This document shows positions 1 through 11,011 of a stretch of 64,000 nucleotides of DNA, in pieces. The stretch is taken from assembly GCF_019393635.1 (NCBI RefSeq), contig NC_057866.1, positions 9,248,223-9,312,222 of the forward strand, in the 5' to 3' direction. This DNA comes from Dromiciops gliroides. Taxonomy: Eukaryota; Chordata; Mammalia; Microbiotheria; Microbiotheriidae. The translations under genes and the position numbers were made by a program. The notes beneath the pieces are model-generated. The model worked only from the letters and a program-made list of their open reading frames with translations. It searched no databases and had not been told where the DNA came from. The stretch's first letter is position 1. Each line of letters starts with the position of its first letter.

Positions 1-84
1 GTGCTCCTCCCCAGTCTCCTCCCAGGGTGTTAGGTGTGGTTAGGTAACTGATTTCTTAGCTGACCTCTTCTTTTGTTTCTTGGG

Positions 85-905
85 TTTTATTTAATCTAAT
101 TTATTTATTTAATATTTTTATTTGAACATTTTAAAACAATTTTTAACATTTGTTTTAAAAATTGTTGAATTCTAAATTCTCTTTCTCCCTCCTTCCCCTC
201 CCCTCTCTTTGAGAAAGAAAACAATTTGATATAGGTTATACATGTGCAATCATGCAAAATATATTACCATATTAGTCATGTTGTGAAAGAAGACACAGAC
301 CAAGGAAAAAAAACATGAAAAAAAAAAAGTTGTCCTTAATCTGCATTCAGACTCCCTCAGTTCTTTCTTTGGAGGTGAATAGCATTTTTCTTTTTTCTTT
401 TTCTTTTTTTTCATTTCATTTTTAGTCCTTCAGAATTGTCTTGGATCATTGTATTGCTGAGGATAACTAAGTCATTCACATGTCTTCATCATACAATATT
501 GTTGTTACTATGTACAATGTTCTCCTGGTTCTGCTCATTTCACTTTGTATCAGTTCATGTGAATCTTTCCAGGTTTTTCTGAAATTATCCTGTTCTTCAT
601 TTTTTTTTTTTTTAGTGAGGCAATTGGGGTGAAGTGACTTGCCCAGGGTCACACAGCTAGTAAGTGTTAAGTGTCTAAGACTGGATTTGAACTCAGGTCC
701 TCCTGATTCCAGGGCCTGTACTCTATCCACTTCGCCATCTAGCTGCCCCCTGTTCTTCATTTCTTATAGCAGAATAATATCCCATGACAATTATATACCA
801 CAACTTGTTCAGCCATTCCCCAGTTGATGGACATCCCCTATTTCCTAATTCTTTGCTACCACAAGAAGAGCTGCTATAAATATTTTTGTATAAATAGATC
901 CTTTT
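85..905 (-). mobile_element. L1 3' end (ORF2 end and 3' UTR)
   Basis: Marsupial L1 3' sequence on the minus strand. The plus strand shows ACATTTGTTTT, GATATAGGTTATACATGTG and further on CATATACCACAACTTGTTCA-type motifs that recur at 23.3, 42, 44 and 50 kb. Split by a SINE at 601-750. Confidence 0.75.
601..750 (-). mobile_element. WSINE1-like SINE, subfamily B
   Basis: Full-length, inserted in L1; target-site duplication TGTTCTTCAT at 591-600 and 751-760. Confidence 0.95.
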
Positions 906-950
906 CCTTTTTATTCATTTATTTATTCATTTGTTTATTTATTATCATTA

Positions 951-1229
951 AAGTATTTTTATTATTTTCCAGTTACATGTAAAAATCGTTTTCAACATTT
1001 GTTTTCATAAGATTTCTAGTTCCAAATTTTTCTTCCTCCTTTCCTTCCCTCCCCCCTCCCCAAGACAGAAAGTAATCGGATATAGGTTATATATGTACAA
1101 TCACATTAAACATATTTCTGCATTAGTCATGTTGTGAAAGAAGAATCAGAACAAAAGGGAAAAACCTCAAAAAAGAAAAGAAAAACAACCAAAAAGTAGA
1201 AACAGTATCATTCAATCTGCATTCAGAAT
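951..1229 (-). mobile_element. L1 3' UTR, left arm of an inverted pair
   Basis: The L1 3' UTR in minus orientation. It is the reverse complement, with divergence, of 1343-1622. Confidence 0.8.
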
Positions 1230-1342
1230 GGGAAAGACCAGAGATCTCTTCAAGAATATCAGCAATATCTGATCCAAAACAGTTTCAAAGAACTCATGAT
1301 AGAAAATATTCTCAACATCCAGAAAAAAGAATTGTAAATTAT

Positions 1343-1624
1343 AAATGCAGATTGAACCATACTGTTTCTACTTTTGAACTGTTTTTTCCCTTCTTTTTTG
1401 AGGTTTTTCCCTTTTGTTCTTATTCTTCTTTCACAAGATAGAAATATGTTTAATGTGATTGTACATATACAACCTATATCAGACTTCTTTCTGTCTTGGG
1501 GAAGAGGGAGGGAAGGGAGGGTGGGAGAAAAAAATTTGGAGCTAAATTTTGGAACTAAAAATCCTGTGAAAACAAATGTTGAAAACTATCCTCATATGTA
1601 ATTGGAAAATAATAAAATACTTTT
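1343..1624 (+). mobile_element. L1 3' UTR, right arm of an inverted pair
   Basis: L1 3' UTR in plus orientation ending in AATAAAATACTTTT, with a polypurine GAGGGAGGGAAGGGAGGG segment typical of L1 tails. Confidence 0.8.
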
Positions 1625-1770
1625 CTTTTTTTTAAGTGACGCAATTGGGGTTAAGTGACTTGCCCAGGGTCACACAGCTAGTAAATATCAAGCGTCTGAG
1701 GCCAGATTTGAACTCAGGTCCTCTTGAATCTAGGGCTGGTGCTTTATCCACTGTGCCATCTAGCTGCCCC
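1625..1770 (-). mobile_element. WSINE1-like SINE in an L1 tail
   Basis: Target-site duplication AATAAAATACTTTT at 1611-1624 and 1771-1784: the SINE landed in the A-rich end of the L1. Confidence 0.95.
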
Positions 1771-1869
1771 AATAAAATACTTTTAAAAAAGAATATTAGC
1801 AATATCAAAAGAAAGTTTCATGCAAAAATGGGCGTAATAAAAAACAAAAAATAACAGGGACTTAACAGA

Positions 1870-3525
1870 AGCAGAAGAGATTAAGAAGAGGAGGTAAGAC
1901 TACACAAAAGATCTACTCAAAAAAGATCTTACCATCACTGATAACAATGCTGTGGTTACTGATCTAGAGCCAGAGTCAAGTGGTCCACAGGAAGCACTGC
2001 TAACAATAAGGCTAGTGGAGGTCAAGGAATTCCGAATGAGCTATTTAAAACCCTAAAAGATGATGCTGTTAAAGTACAGCACTCAATATCCCAGCAAATT
2101 TGGAAAACTTAGCAGTGGCCACTGGATTGGAAAAGATCAGTTTGTGTCCCAATCCTAAAGCAGGGCAATAACAAAGAATGTTCAAATTATTGAACAGTTG
2201 TCCTCCTTTTGCATGCCATCAAGGTTATATTCAAGATGCTACAAGTTAGGCTTCAGCAATATGTGAAACAAGAATTACCAGAAGAGCAGGCTGGTTTTCA
2301 AAGAGGCAGAGGAACCAGAGACCAAATTGCCAACATTCACTGGATTATGGAGAAAGCAAAGGAGTTCCAGAAAAACATCTGCTTCATTGACGATACTAAA
2401 GCCTTTGACTGTGTGGGTCACAAAATGTGGCAAGTCCTCCAAGAAGAGATGGGAGCACCAGATCATCTTACTTGTCTCCTGAGGAATCTGTATATGAGTC
2501 AAGAAGCAACAGTTAGAACTGAATATGGAACAACTGATTGGTTCAAAATTTGGAATGGTGTACAATAAGGCTCTGTATTGTAACTTTATTTAACTTACAT
2601 GCAGAGTACATCATGAAAAATGTCAGTCCGGATGAATCAAAAACTGGAATTGAGGTTGCCAGGAGGAACATCAACAATCTCAGATATGCAGATAATACTG
2701 CTCTTATGGCAGAAAGTGAAGAGGAGTTAAGAAGTCTCTTCAGCCTCAGACACTTAACACTTACTAGCTGTGTGACCCTAGGCAAGTCACTTAACCCCAA
2801 TTGCCTCACTAAAAAAAAAGAAGTCTGGATGAGGGTGAAAGAGGACAGCGTAAGAAGCTTATACTTGGCTTGAAGTTTAAAAAAAAACAGAACTAGTACC
2901 CTCACTTCCTGGCAAATAAGGAAAGAGAAATGGAAGCACTGTGAGATTTTATATTCCTGGGCTCAAAGATCACTGCAGATGGTGACTGTAGCCATGAAAT
3001 TAAAAGCTGCCTTAAAACAAATAAATAAATAAAAAAGAAATTTAAAGCTGCCTGCTCCTTGGAAGGAAAGCTATGGCAAATCTGGATAGCACACTGAAAA
3101 GCAGAGACATCACCTCACCAACAAAGGTTCATGTATGACTCTTGAGAGCTGGACTATAAGGAAAGTTGAACACCACAGAATCAAGGCTTTCAAATGATAA
3201 TGCTGGAGAAGACTCTGAGGGTCCCTTGGACAGCAAGGAGATCAAATCAGTCAATACTTAAAGAAATTAATTCAGGCTGTTCATTGGAGGGTCAAATACT
3301 GAAGCTGAACGAGAAATACTTAGGCCACAAAATGAGAAAATGGGACTCTGGAAAAGAGCCAATGTTGGGAAAGGCCGACGGCAAAAGGAGAGAAGGATGG
3401 TAGAGGATGAGATGGAGAGATAGTTTCATGGAAACAAGGAGCATGAGCTGAGACAGACTGGGAGAGGCAGTGGTCTATGAGGCCCCAAAGAGTCAGACGT
3501 GACTGAATGACTGAACAACATCCTT
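1870..3525 (+). mobile_element. Degenerate BovB-type RTE LINE (RT and 3' end), 5'-truncated
   Basis: Plus-strand reverse transcriptase fragments typical of BovB can be read: QAGFQRGRGTRDQIANIHW and AKAFD-like segments at 2209-2568, YAEYIM- and RNINNLRYADN-like at 2580-2710, and RVPWTARRSNQSILKEI at 3215-3270. The catalytic YADD box reads YADN, and frameshifts and stops break the frame, so it is dead. A 5'-truncated SINE (2738-2817) sits inside. The 3' end, around 3480-3523, reads ...AAAGAGTCAGACGTGACTGA and is shared with SINEs in this window. Confidence 0.85.
2738..2817 (+). mobile_element. 5'-truncated WSINE1-like SINE nested in the BovB copy
   Basis: Only the 3' half plus the A tail is present, flanked by the direct repeat AAGAAGTCT (2729-2737 and 2818-2826). 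It carries AACACTT and CCAATTGCCTCAC (subfamily B). Confidence 0.9.
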
Positions 3526-3720
3526 GCTCCCTGCAAGTCATCCCTATCTGCAGCCTCTTCCTCAACCACTGGAGAAGGTGCAGCTGCCCTCCTGCTCTCC
3601 TCCTTCTGCATTCATTCATTCATTATTCATGCACTCATCCATCTATTCATTAAGTACATGGGATGAGCAAAGTTCTGTGCTAAGGGTTGAGGAGAGGGAG
3701 AATTAGAGAGGTGCATAAGA

Positions 3721-3757
3721 ACTCTGTCCTCTGTCCTCTGTCCTCTGTCCTCTGTCG
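3721..3757. repeat. Heptamer tandem repeat CTCTGTC x5
   Basis: Five direct copies of a 7-base unit. No other function seen. Confidence 0.9.
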
Positions 3758-4756
3758 AATCTGGGGTGGGGTTGCACGAAGATTATATAATATAATGCTT
3801 ACAGAAGGGTCTTCCCATTTTTCTCCTTGAGGCTTCAATTGCTTTGTGGTGATTGTTCTTTCATTTACATTATTAAATGTTGTGGGCATTGCTTTCTTGC
3901 CTCTTCTTACTTCCCTCTACTTCTGTTCAGGCAGGTCTTCTGAGGTTTCTCCATGTCCATCCAGTCCCTCTCTAACAGCCCAGGCCTGTGCATCTCCATT
4001 CACTTCCTACAGGGTGATTGGCAGATCTGCTGACCAATGGGCAACTCCTTGTTTCCAATTCTTTGCTACCAGGAAAAGCCCTGCTATGACCCCGGGGGTG
4101 TCTCCAGGGCCTGTCTCTTGGTCAGTGGCTTCCTGTAGTGGGCTCTGTGGGTCAAAGGCAGGTTGGGACATTTTAGCCACTGCATTCACATCTTTTCCTG
4201 ATTGTGTTCCAGCATGGTTGTGCCACCTCGAAGCCCAGGGTTATTTTTTAACTGTAAAACACCACATCACTGTGCATGGTGGTCTTCATTCCCTGAGAGT
4301 CAGGAAACCTTCTGGGGAAGGAACTCACTTTCCTGGTTTCCCTGCCCAGCACTGACTTCCAAGCACTGGAATTGAATCAGTGCTGTTGGTATCCCAGGGG
4401 AGGGCGCTAGTGCTCCTCCCCAGGGTGGTAGGTGTGGTGAGGTGCACACAATACAGAGCCTGCAGCCCTGACAAACTCTGTTCTGTAGCCTGGGGGAAGG
4501 GAGCCCCAAATACCTTCACCTGCAGCACCCTCAGCCTTCCCACTGTCAGGTGCTGGGAAGCCTTTTGCCTCCCTAGAGATGACCTGAGGGTGGGGGGAAG
4601 GGGTGTGTGTCTCTGCTTGGCCCCCACAACCTCTTCCTAAAGCCAGTCTTCAAACTGAAGTGTAGCATATCATATGATCAAGTTTAAATGTTTTATCCTT
4701 GAAATATGATTATTTGGGCTAGCTCTCTCCACTCCCTGCAGCTCTCCTCCTGCATT

Positions 4757-4825
4757 CGTTCATTCATTCATTCACTCACTCACTCACCTACCCACCCATC
4801 CATCCATCCATCCACCCAGCCATCC
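4757..4825. repeat. CATT/CACT/CCAT tetranucleotide repeat
   Basis: Simple repeat grown from the CATTCATTCATT start of an ancient THER2/MIR3-like element that continues to about 4925. Confidence 0.85.
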
Positions 4826-5676
4826 AATACCTGGGACATGCAGAGTTCTATGCTAGGGCTTGGGGGAACGGGGGATGAGAGAGATGAATAAGAGCTGAGC
4901 TCTGTCTTGTAAAGAGTAGAACTGGGGGAACAGGGTGTTGCCCAATGCTTAGAGATGGTAATGCTTCTCAGTGTGATGAGAGGCCCAAAGTGCTGGGACA
5001 ATTGTGAAGGAGAAGATGGGGAGACTCCAGGAAGGACACAGTATTTGAAACAAGATTGGACCCATTGTCTTTAAAGGATGAGCTGGACACATGGGAGAGG
5101 GGCATTTCAGGCATAGGGAAGAGTATAGACAAAAGACCTGGAGGCAGGAAACCAGAGTTGGAGTTCCTTTATCTCCTAAGATCATAGATGAGGAACTGGA
5201 AGAGCCTCAGAACTCATCAGCACATCATGGCCAGCATTTTCACAGCACTTTCAGGTCTGCAACCCCCCCACCCCCAGGAGGTAGGGGCCATCATTGTCCC
5301 CATTTTACAGATGAGGAAACGGCTGAGAGAGGTTCAGTGACTTTCTTAGGATCACATAGTGAGGTCAGATTTGAACTCAGGTCTTCTTCACTCCTAGTCC
5401 ATTGCTCTAGCCCATCTTACTCTATCCCCTCAGAACTAGCCTGGGTGTAGCTTGGATTTTCATTTAAGTAGATGAGATCTGAGATCCAGCCCAGCCCATC
5501 TCTGAGGCAAGTTCATTTTCACCTCAGTGAGGAGAAAGGGGAAGTCTGTGGCTTGGACATTCACTCTCCAGTCTCCAAGGGTATTCAGTGGGCTAGAGCT
5601 ACATATATCTACCACCCATCAAATATTGGTAGTCTACGGCTAGGATGCTTCTTTGTAAGGTTCAGAATAAAAGCCA

Positions 5677-5847
5677 TGGGGCAGCTAGGTGGTGCAGTGG
5701 ATAGAGCACCAGCCCTGGATTCAGGAGGTCCTGAGTTCAAATCTGGCCTCAGACACTTGACACTAGCTATGTGACCCTGAGCAAGTCACTTAACCCCAAT
5801 TGCCTCACACACACACAAAAAAACCCAACAACAAAAAAATCCATTCA
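5677..5847 (+). mobile_element. WSINE1-like SINE
   Basis: Perfect 16-bp target-site duplication TTCAGAATAAAAGCCA at 5661-5676 and 5848-5863. The tail has grown a short CA repeat. Confidence 0.95.
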
Positions 5848-6331
5848 TTCAGAATAAAAGCCACTTTTCCTGGGCACTCCAAAGTAGAAGGCAACAGCAG
5901 CTTCCCCTAGGCTAGCTTCTCATCCAATGCTGGTTGTACAGAAGATAGTCCCAGAACTAGGAAACACTTCTATTAAAACAGTAAACAGAAATTTGAGAGG
6001 TTATACAGAGTACGCAAGAACATTCTATCATCTAATTTTATATCTTCTCCAATGCACGGCTCTTTGGCTTGGAAGCAAGCTGAAAATCTCAGCTCAACCA
6101 AGGAGAGAAAAATGGAATGGAGAAATCTGCTCTTAGTACTTTCTAAGGTTGCAGGGGCTAGAAGTTGAGACATATTGGGGGTCTCCTTCACATGGCCAAG
6201 GCTTTGGGGACTGCAGTTAGTCATTCAAAAATGTCTACCTTCTACTCTCCTCTCTCTCTGTGTCTGTGTCTGTGTCTGTCTCTCTCATCTCTCCACACAG
6301 GCAAGCTCAGAGGTCTCTCAGGTGATCAGAG

Positions 6332-6334
<3 letters not shown>

Positions 6335-6372
<38 letters not shown>
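6335..6372. repeat. (TC)n microsatellite
   Basis: About 19 uninterrupted TC units preceded by a looser TCTG-rich stretch from 6245. Confidence 0.95.
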
Positions 6373-6376
<4 letters not shown>

Positions 6377-8179
6377 GGACACAGGACACAATCTGGTCAC
6401 AGGGCTGTCGTTCAGTGAATAGCCTGGGTCATCTTTGGGTGGGAGTGTTACATATTCAAGAGAATTTTCTTGCCAGAAGGTTTCAAGGGACCATGGTGGA
6501 AAGGACACTGGCCTAGTCACCAGGAGACTTGGGCATAAGGGAGTCAGACTGGATGACTTCCAAACTCCCTTTTACCTCCTATGACCTGTAAAGTTGTGCT
6601 AAGTGTTTGCTTAACAAGGGGGGGGACTAAGAGGCAGTTCTAGGTATAGTGGGTAAGAAAACCCAGGTTCCAGACCCATTCCTGACAGAGTAGATATGGA
6701 ATTCTGGACAGGACACCAAGCACTCAGCAGACTCAGTATGCAGGACTGACTTTGGGAAGCCGGATTTCCTTGCCTGGGGGCTCTAGAAAGCAGTGAAATC
6801 TTGTCCCTGAGTTCAAGAGAAAGCCCCTAATGAATAAATGGGCTGCTGCTCATTTCCTTAGCCACACTTCTCTGAATGGCAGACTGGGTTGGGTTTGGGT
6901 CTGGTTTTTTTGGTGGTTTTTTTAAGGCAGGCTGGTATATTTTGCTAGATGACTTTATTTGCCATTTTAATTGTTTAAACTTGGATGCTGCGAGATTATC
7001 TCTGGAGAGAAGCCCCAGAACTGGGAGGCAGAAACCCTCAGCTGGGCCCTCAGATTCAGCCTCTCCAGTGACTGCATCATAAGTGGGCATCAATGAGACC
7101 AACCACAGTTGGAGGCTGCTCACCTTAGGTTCTTCACAATACAGAAAGAGTCTTCCTGGTTCCACATGCTGTGCCCAGCACTTAGGGCGTGCAGAGCACT
7201 ACGTTGGGCACCAGAAGGGGATGGAAATGTCGGTCCGATCCAGGGCCTGCCCTCATGGAGCTTCCAGTCTCTCTTTCTTGGAGGGGCAGGGAGAGGAGAG
7301 GTCAGATTCCACTCTGGCTAGCCCTAATCTTCGATCCTGCAGGGTGAATTCACAAAGCAAAATGCAGTCGATCCCATGTGACTCAGTTCCTGCAGTGTTA
7401 GGGGCAGGGGCTCAGTCTGTGGTTCACAGGTGGGAATATCTTCATCATCATAGTTATGGGCCTCCCCACGGACACAAAATCCAAGCTCTCTTCCCTTTTG
7501 TTTGAAGGTTTCACGGGACTTGCAGGAGACCAGATAGAGGATCCCACGGCAGGTACCGGGATCCCGCCCACTTTTCTTAAATTTAAGAAAAAAAGAAAAA
7601 GGAAGCGAGTGAGAGAAAGTTGCCTGTACCCAGAAGAGATCGATGAGAAGAGGCCAAGGTAAGGAGAGCTGCCCACTGGTGGGGAGCATGGCCTGCAGCT
7701 TGCTCAGCGGGTTCTGTGCCCCTTCGGGCAGCTTGTCTTCTGAGGGGGCCTGGGCTGCCTGGCTCAGCCCTCCAAAAATGGGCCGTCACCAAGGTGCTCT
7801 TGCCTCCCACCCCTACAGTTCAGGCCAGAGATAGGCCTAGACAAAGGCATGGCATGTTCCCTCGGGAGGGGGGGTTGGGAGGAGGAATGAGTGAGCCGGG
7901 AATGTGCACCCCCTGCCCCCATCTCTGTGTGTCAGGAGGAAGGCTCTCCTGTGTAGACAGGCTGGAAATGCTTTGTCACAAGTTCTTGCCAGCTGCCCAG
8001 GCCTTGGACTCCTCCTGGCCTTTGGGCTGAACCAGAGAAGGGCCCTCAGGGCATGTGCATGAGCTGCCTCTCCTGGTGGTCCTTGGATTTGGCCCAGACT
8101 AGCTGAGTGACAACCGGAGGTGGCACAGGGCACCATCCACCCTGAGTTCCCTTGATTCTAAATTTCAAGCTGTTTCCAT

Positions 8180-8305
8180 AACCCAGGAAGTGCCACAGTG
8201 GGTAGAGCCCTGAGGCCGGAGTCAGGATAGACCTGAGTTCAAATCCTGCCTCAGACGTTAGTAGCTGAGTAACCCTGGACAAGTCACTTCACATCTCTCT
8301 GCCTG
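8180..8305 (+). repeat. MIR-type CORE-SINE
   Basis: Diverged CAGTGGGTAGAGCCC...CAAATCCTGCCTCAGAC...GTCACTTCACATCTC, with tRNA-like head and CORE but no A tail or target-site duplication. Confidence 0.7.
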
Positions 8306-10351
8306 TTTCTTCAAAGACTGGAAGCCTTGCTGGACTTCCATAAAGGAAGGCTTGAGGCGAGAAATGAGGCATGGGAGAATCCAAAGGAAAGCTGCTATAT
8401 CCAGGCTGGCCCCAGGCCAGTCATCAGGCTGTGGAAGGGGGAGTCACTGAGGGTCCTAACAGGAGGATGCCCTTAGATTTGACATGTTCAACTTGATCAG
8501 CTCCGTGGCTCCCAGTGGAGTCACCTCCGAGGCAGAGGGAGGGGGGGTGTCACAAGGGAAGTGGCCCATTCAGAGGCATCTGATTGATTTTGCCTTTCTG
8601 ATGTTAAAGTCAAAGACCTCCAGGCGTGGCCGGGGCAGTTCCCTTCTCTTTGTGGGCCTGGGACCTTCCAGAGAAGGGGGCAATGAGAGTGTCAGGACGA
8701 GAGAAGGAAAGTCTTGAGCAGAGGCGCCTGCCCTCCCTCCTCAGAGCCCTTTGGACCAACCACCACCAGCACCTGGGAGCAGAGGGGTCACATGACCTGA
8801 GACGCCGCCTGTCCTCAAGCGCACACATGTGCTTCCTGGTGCTAGGCCCTGTGCTACGGGCTGGGGAGACAGGAGACCCCTCCTGCCAGGAGATCCCAGT
8901 CTGATTGGAGACGACTGCTGTGCCCGTCTGGGATCTCCTAGAGAAACTGCTTGGGCATCACTCGGGCGCTGGCTAGGGTATCCCTAGGCGGGACAGGCAG
9001 GGAATGGGCTCCTGGAGAAGATGGGCCTCAGCCTGGACAGTGTAGACACAGACTCCCTGTGGAGAGGGGCACTGGCACCTCCTGCCGCTGGTCAGTTACC
9101 TGGGTGACGCAAACAAGAGCCAGCTGACCTTACAGGAAATGGTCGGGGAGTGAGTAATGCTGTGGCCTCTTTGATTTCCAAGAGGAAGACTCTGAACCCC
9201 AAACCTCACTGTCAGATGTGAGGAGTCCCTCGGAAGTTTATGAGCTTGTTCAGCCAGGCTTTATGGGAATCCCATAGAACGACTGGAGCCACACCCCCAG
9301 GGTTCTCCCCACAGCAAAGCCCTTAGCTGTCGAGGCACCAGTGAGCGGGAGCGTCGCAGTTATTTACAGAGTTTGGGGAGCGATGGCGAGGAAGAACGGG
9401 TCCCAGGCCGGTCCAGCCGTGTATCCTGTTCAGTGCACGGAGGGGCTGGTTAGGCAGGTTAACTCCCGGGCCCTAGCCAGGCTTTGCCCCCAGGGGCCAG
9501 AGCTTCTAGACACCTGGCGTCAGGCAGAAGGATGGTGGCACGCTGGGCCTGGCATCGGCAAGCTGGGCTTGGGCTGTCTTTCACCCTGATTTATCCAGGG
9601 GTTGTGAAGTAATTGACTTCACCTTTCTTGTCCTCAGTCTTTGGCTTGGAAAATGGGGAGAAGGGTGCCCTTTTCCTCCTTGGACATTGTGAGGATAAAT
9701 GCACGAGTGCCTCTGTCTGGTTTTCTGACCCGTTCTGTCTTTGGTCCTGAGGCTTTGTGGCCTAGGGAACCTGCTAGGCAGGCCCCAGACCATGGGGAAT
9801 GACAGCCCTGGGGCATGTGCCCCAGGTATAGGAAGGAAGAAGGGAGCCCATCATCTCCATGGAAACTCTCAGCCATCTTGAGAACAACCTGCCACCCTGG
9901 TCCTTGTCATCCCTTGTAACAGAAGCTAATAATAGGTTGGATAAAAAGTGGGCTTCCTCTGGGCCCCTTTGATGGGCATGTTAGAGGCAGGGCAGTAGTG
10001 ATGTGACTCACCCTGATCCTGTGAGAGGTCAATTAGATGTCAAGGTTCAGAGCGGGCAGAGGGGCAGATGCCAACCTTTCCCTGTCCAGCTGCCATGGGC
10101 CTAGACAGCCGGGGCCAGGCAGCCTCCAGCTTTGTAACCCACACGCTGTTGACCTTAAACAACCCCCAGCATAACAAGCCAGACTCCCAGAGGGCAGCCT
10201 GGCCAGAGAGACCAGCTCTGAGACTCAGCACTCAGCATGTTTTTCCCCTCTGAGCATCCTTCCCGCATGAGCTGATTGAATGAAAAACTACTCGGAAGGA
10301 GTTTCCTTGACATTTGAAGGAGGCCAGAGAAGATGAGCAGAAGTCTGGGGA

Positions 10352-10575
10352 AATTGAATTGTTTGTCCTTTGTTTTTGAAGAGGGCAGATGACATCAGGG
10401 TGATGTCTTGACTCTTGCCTGAATTGGATTGAAGAGAGGCGAGCTGCACAAAAGTCGCCAGCCTCACCCTCTCTTCCTGAGTCATCCAAGAAGTCCAGGG
10501 GCAGGACAAAAATCAGGACAGGCGATGGCCCAGGATGCACTGCATGACCTTGGTATCTTCCATGTCTGACCAGGC
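10352..10575 (+). repeat. Unnamed dispersed repeat, copy 1
   Basis: Starts TTGTTTGTCCTTTGTTTTTG and contains GATGACATCAGGGTGATG and TGGATTGAAGAGAGGCG. It shares these blocks with 18985-19165 and with a split fragment at about 20558-20594. Family name not known to me; strand given arbitrarily. Confidence 0.7.
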
Positions 10576-10838
10576 TCAGAGCCCAGCTTCTTAAACCATG
10601 GGTCATGACCCTGTAGGGGGCAAGTAACTGAATGTGGGGAGGTCAAGAAAAATTTGGCAACAGTATAAGGTTGTGGATATTTTCTATACCTCTATACCCA
10701 GGGTTGCATAAACATTTCTTAGGCGAAAAGAGGTCACGAGTGGAAAAGGTTTAAGAAGCTGTGTCCTTAGCGCCCCACAATGCCTGCTTCAGCCACCCTC
10801 ATAGCTGTTGGGGACAAATTGTCCTCATCCCCCTTTCT

Positions 10839-11011
10839 TTTTTTAAATTTTATTTATTTTAAAAAATTTTTTTTATTTTTAGGGCAATGAGGGTTAAATG
10901 ACTTGCCCAGGGTCACACAGCTAGTAAGTGTCATGTCTGAGGTCAAATTCGAACTCAGGTCTTCCTGAATCCAGGGCCTGTGCTTTATTGACTGCTCCAC
11001 CTAGCTGCCCC
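10839..11011 (-). mobile_element. WSINE1-like SINE
   Basis: Full-length, minus strand, diverged; flanked by TCATCCCCCTTTCT-like direct repeats at about 10825 and 11013. Confidence 0.85.

Larger units (their letters stand above)
3526..5660. other. Intergenic stretch with ancient repeats only
   Basis: No exon-like sequence found. It holds THER2/MIR3-like relics (about 3605-3720 and 4750-4925) and a MIR-type fragment (about 5230-5400, minus). A 41-base segment at 4408-4448 resembles the first 48 bases of the window. Confidence 0.6.
5864..10351. other. Mostly unique intergenic DNA
   Basis: No gene recognised on either strand. Contains the TC repeat at 6335, THER2/MIR3-like pieces (about 7150-7285 and 8820-8900) and one old MIR-type SINE (about 8180-8305). 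The short open frames show no family motifs or splice-linked partners. Confidence 0.6.
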
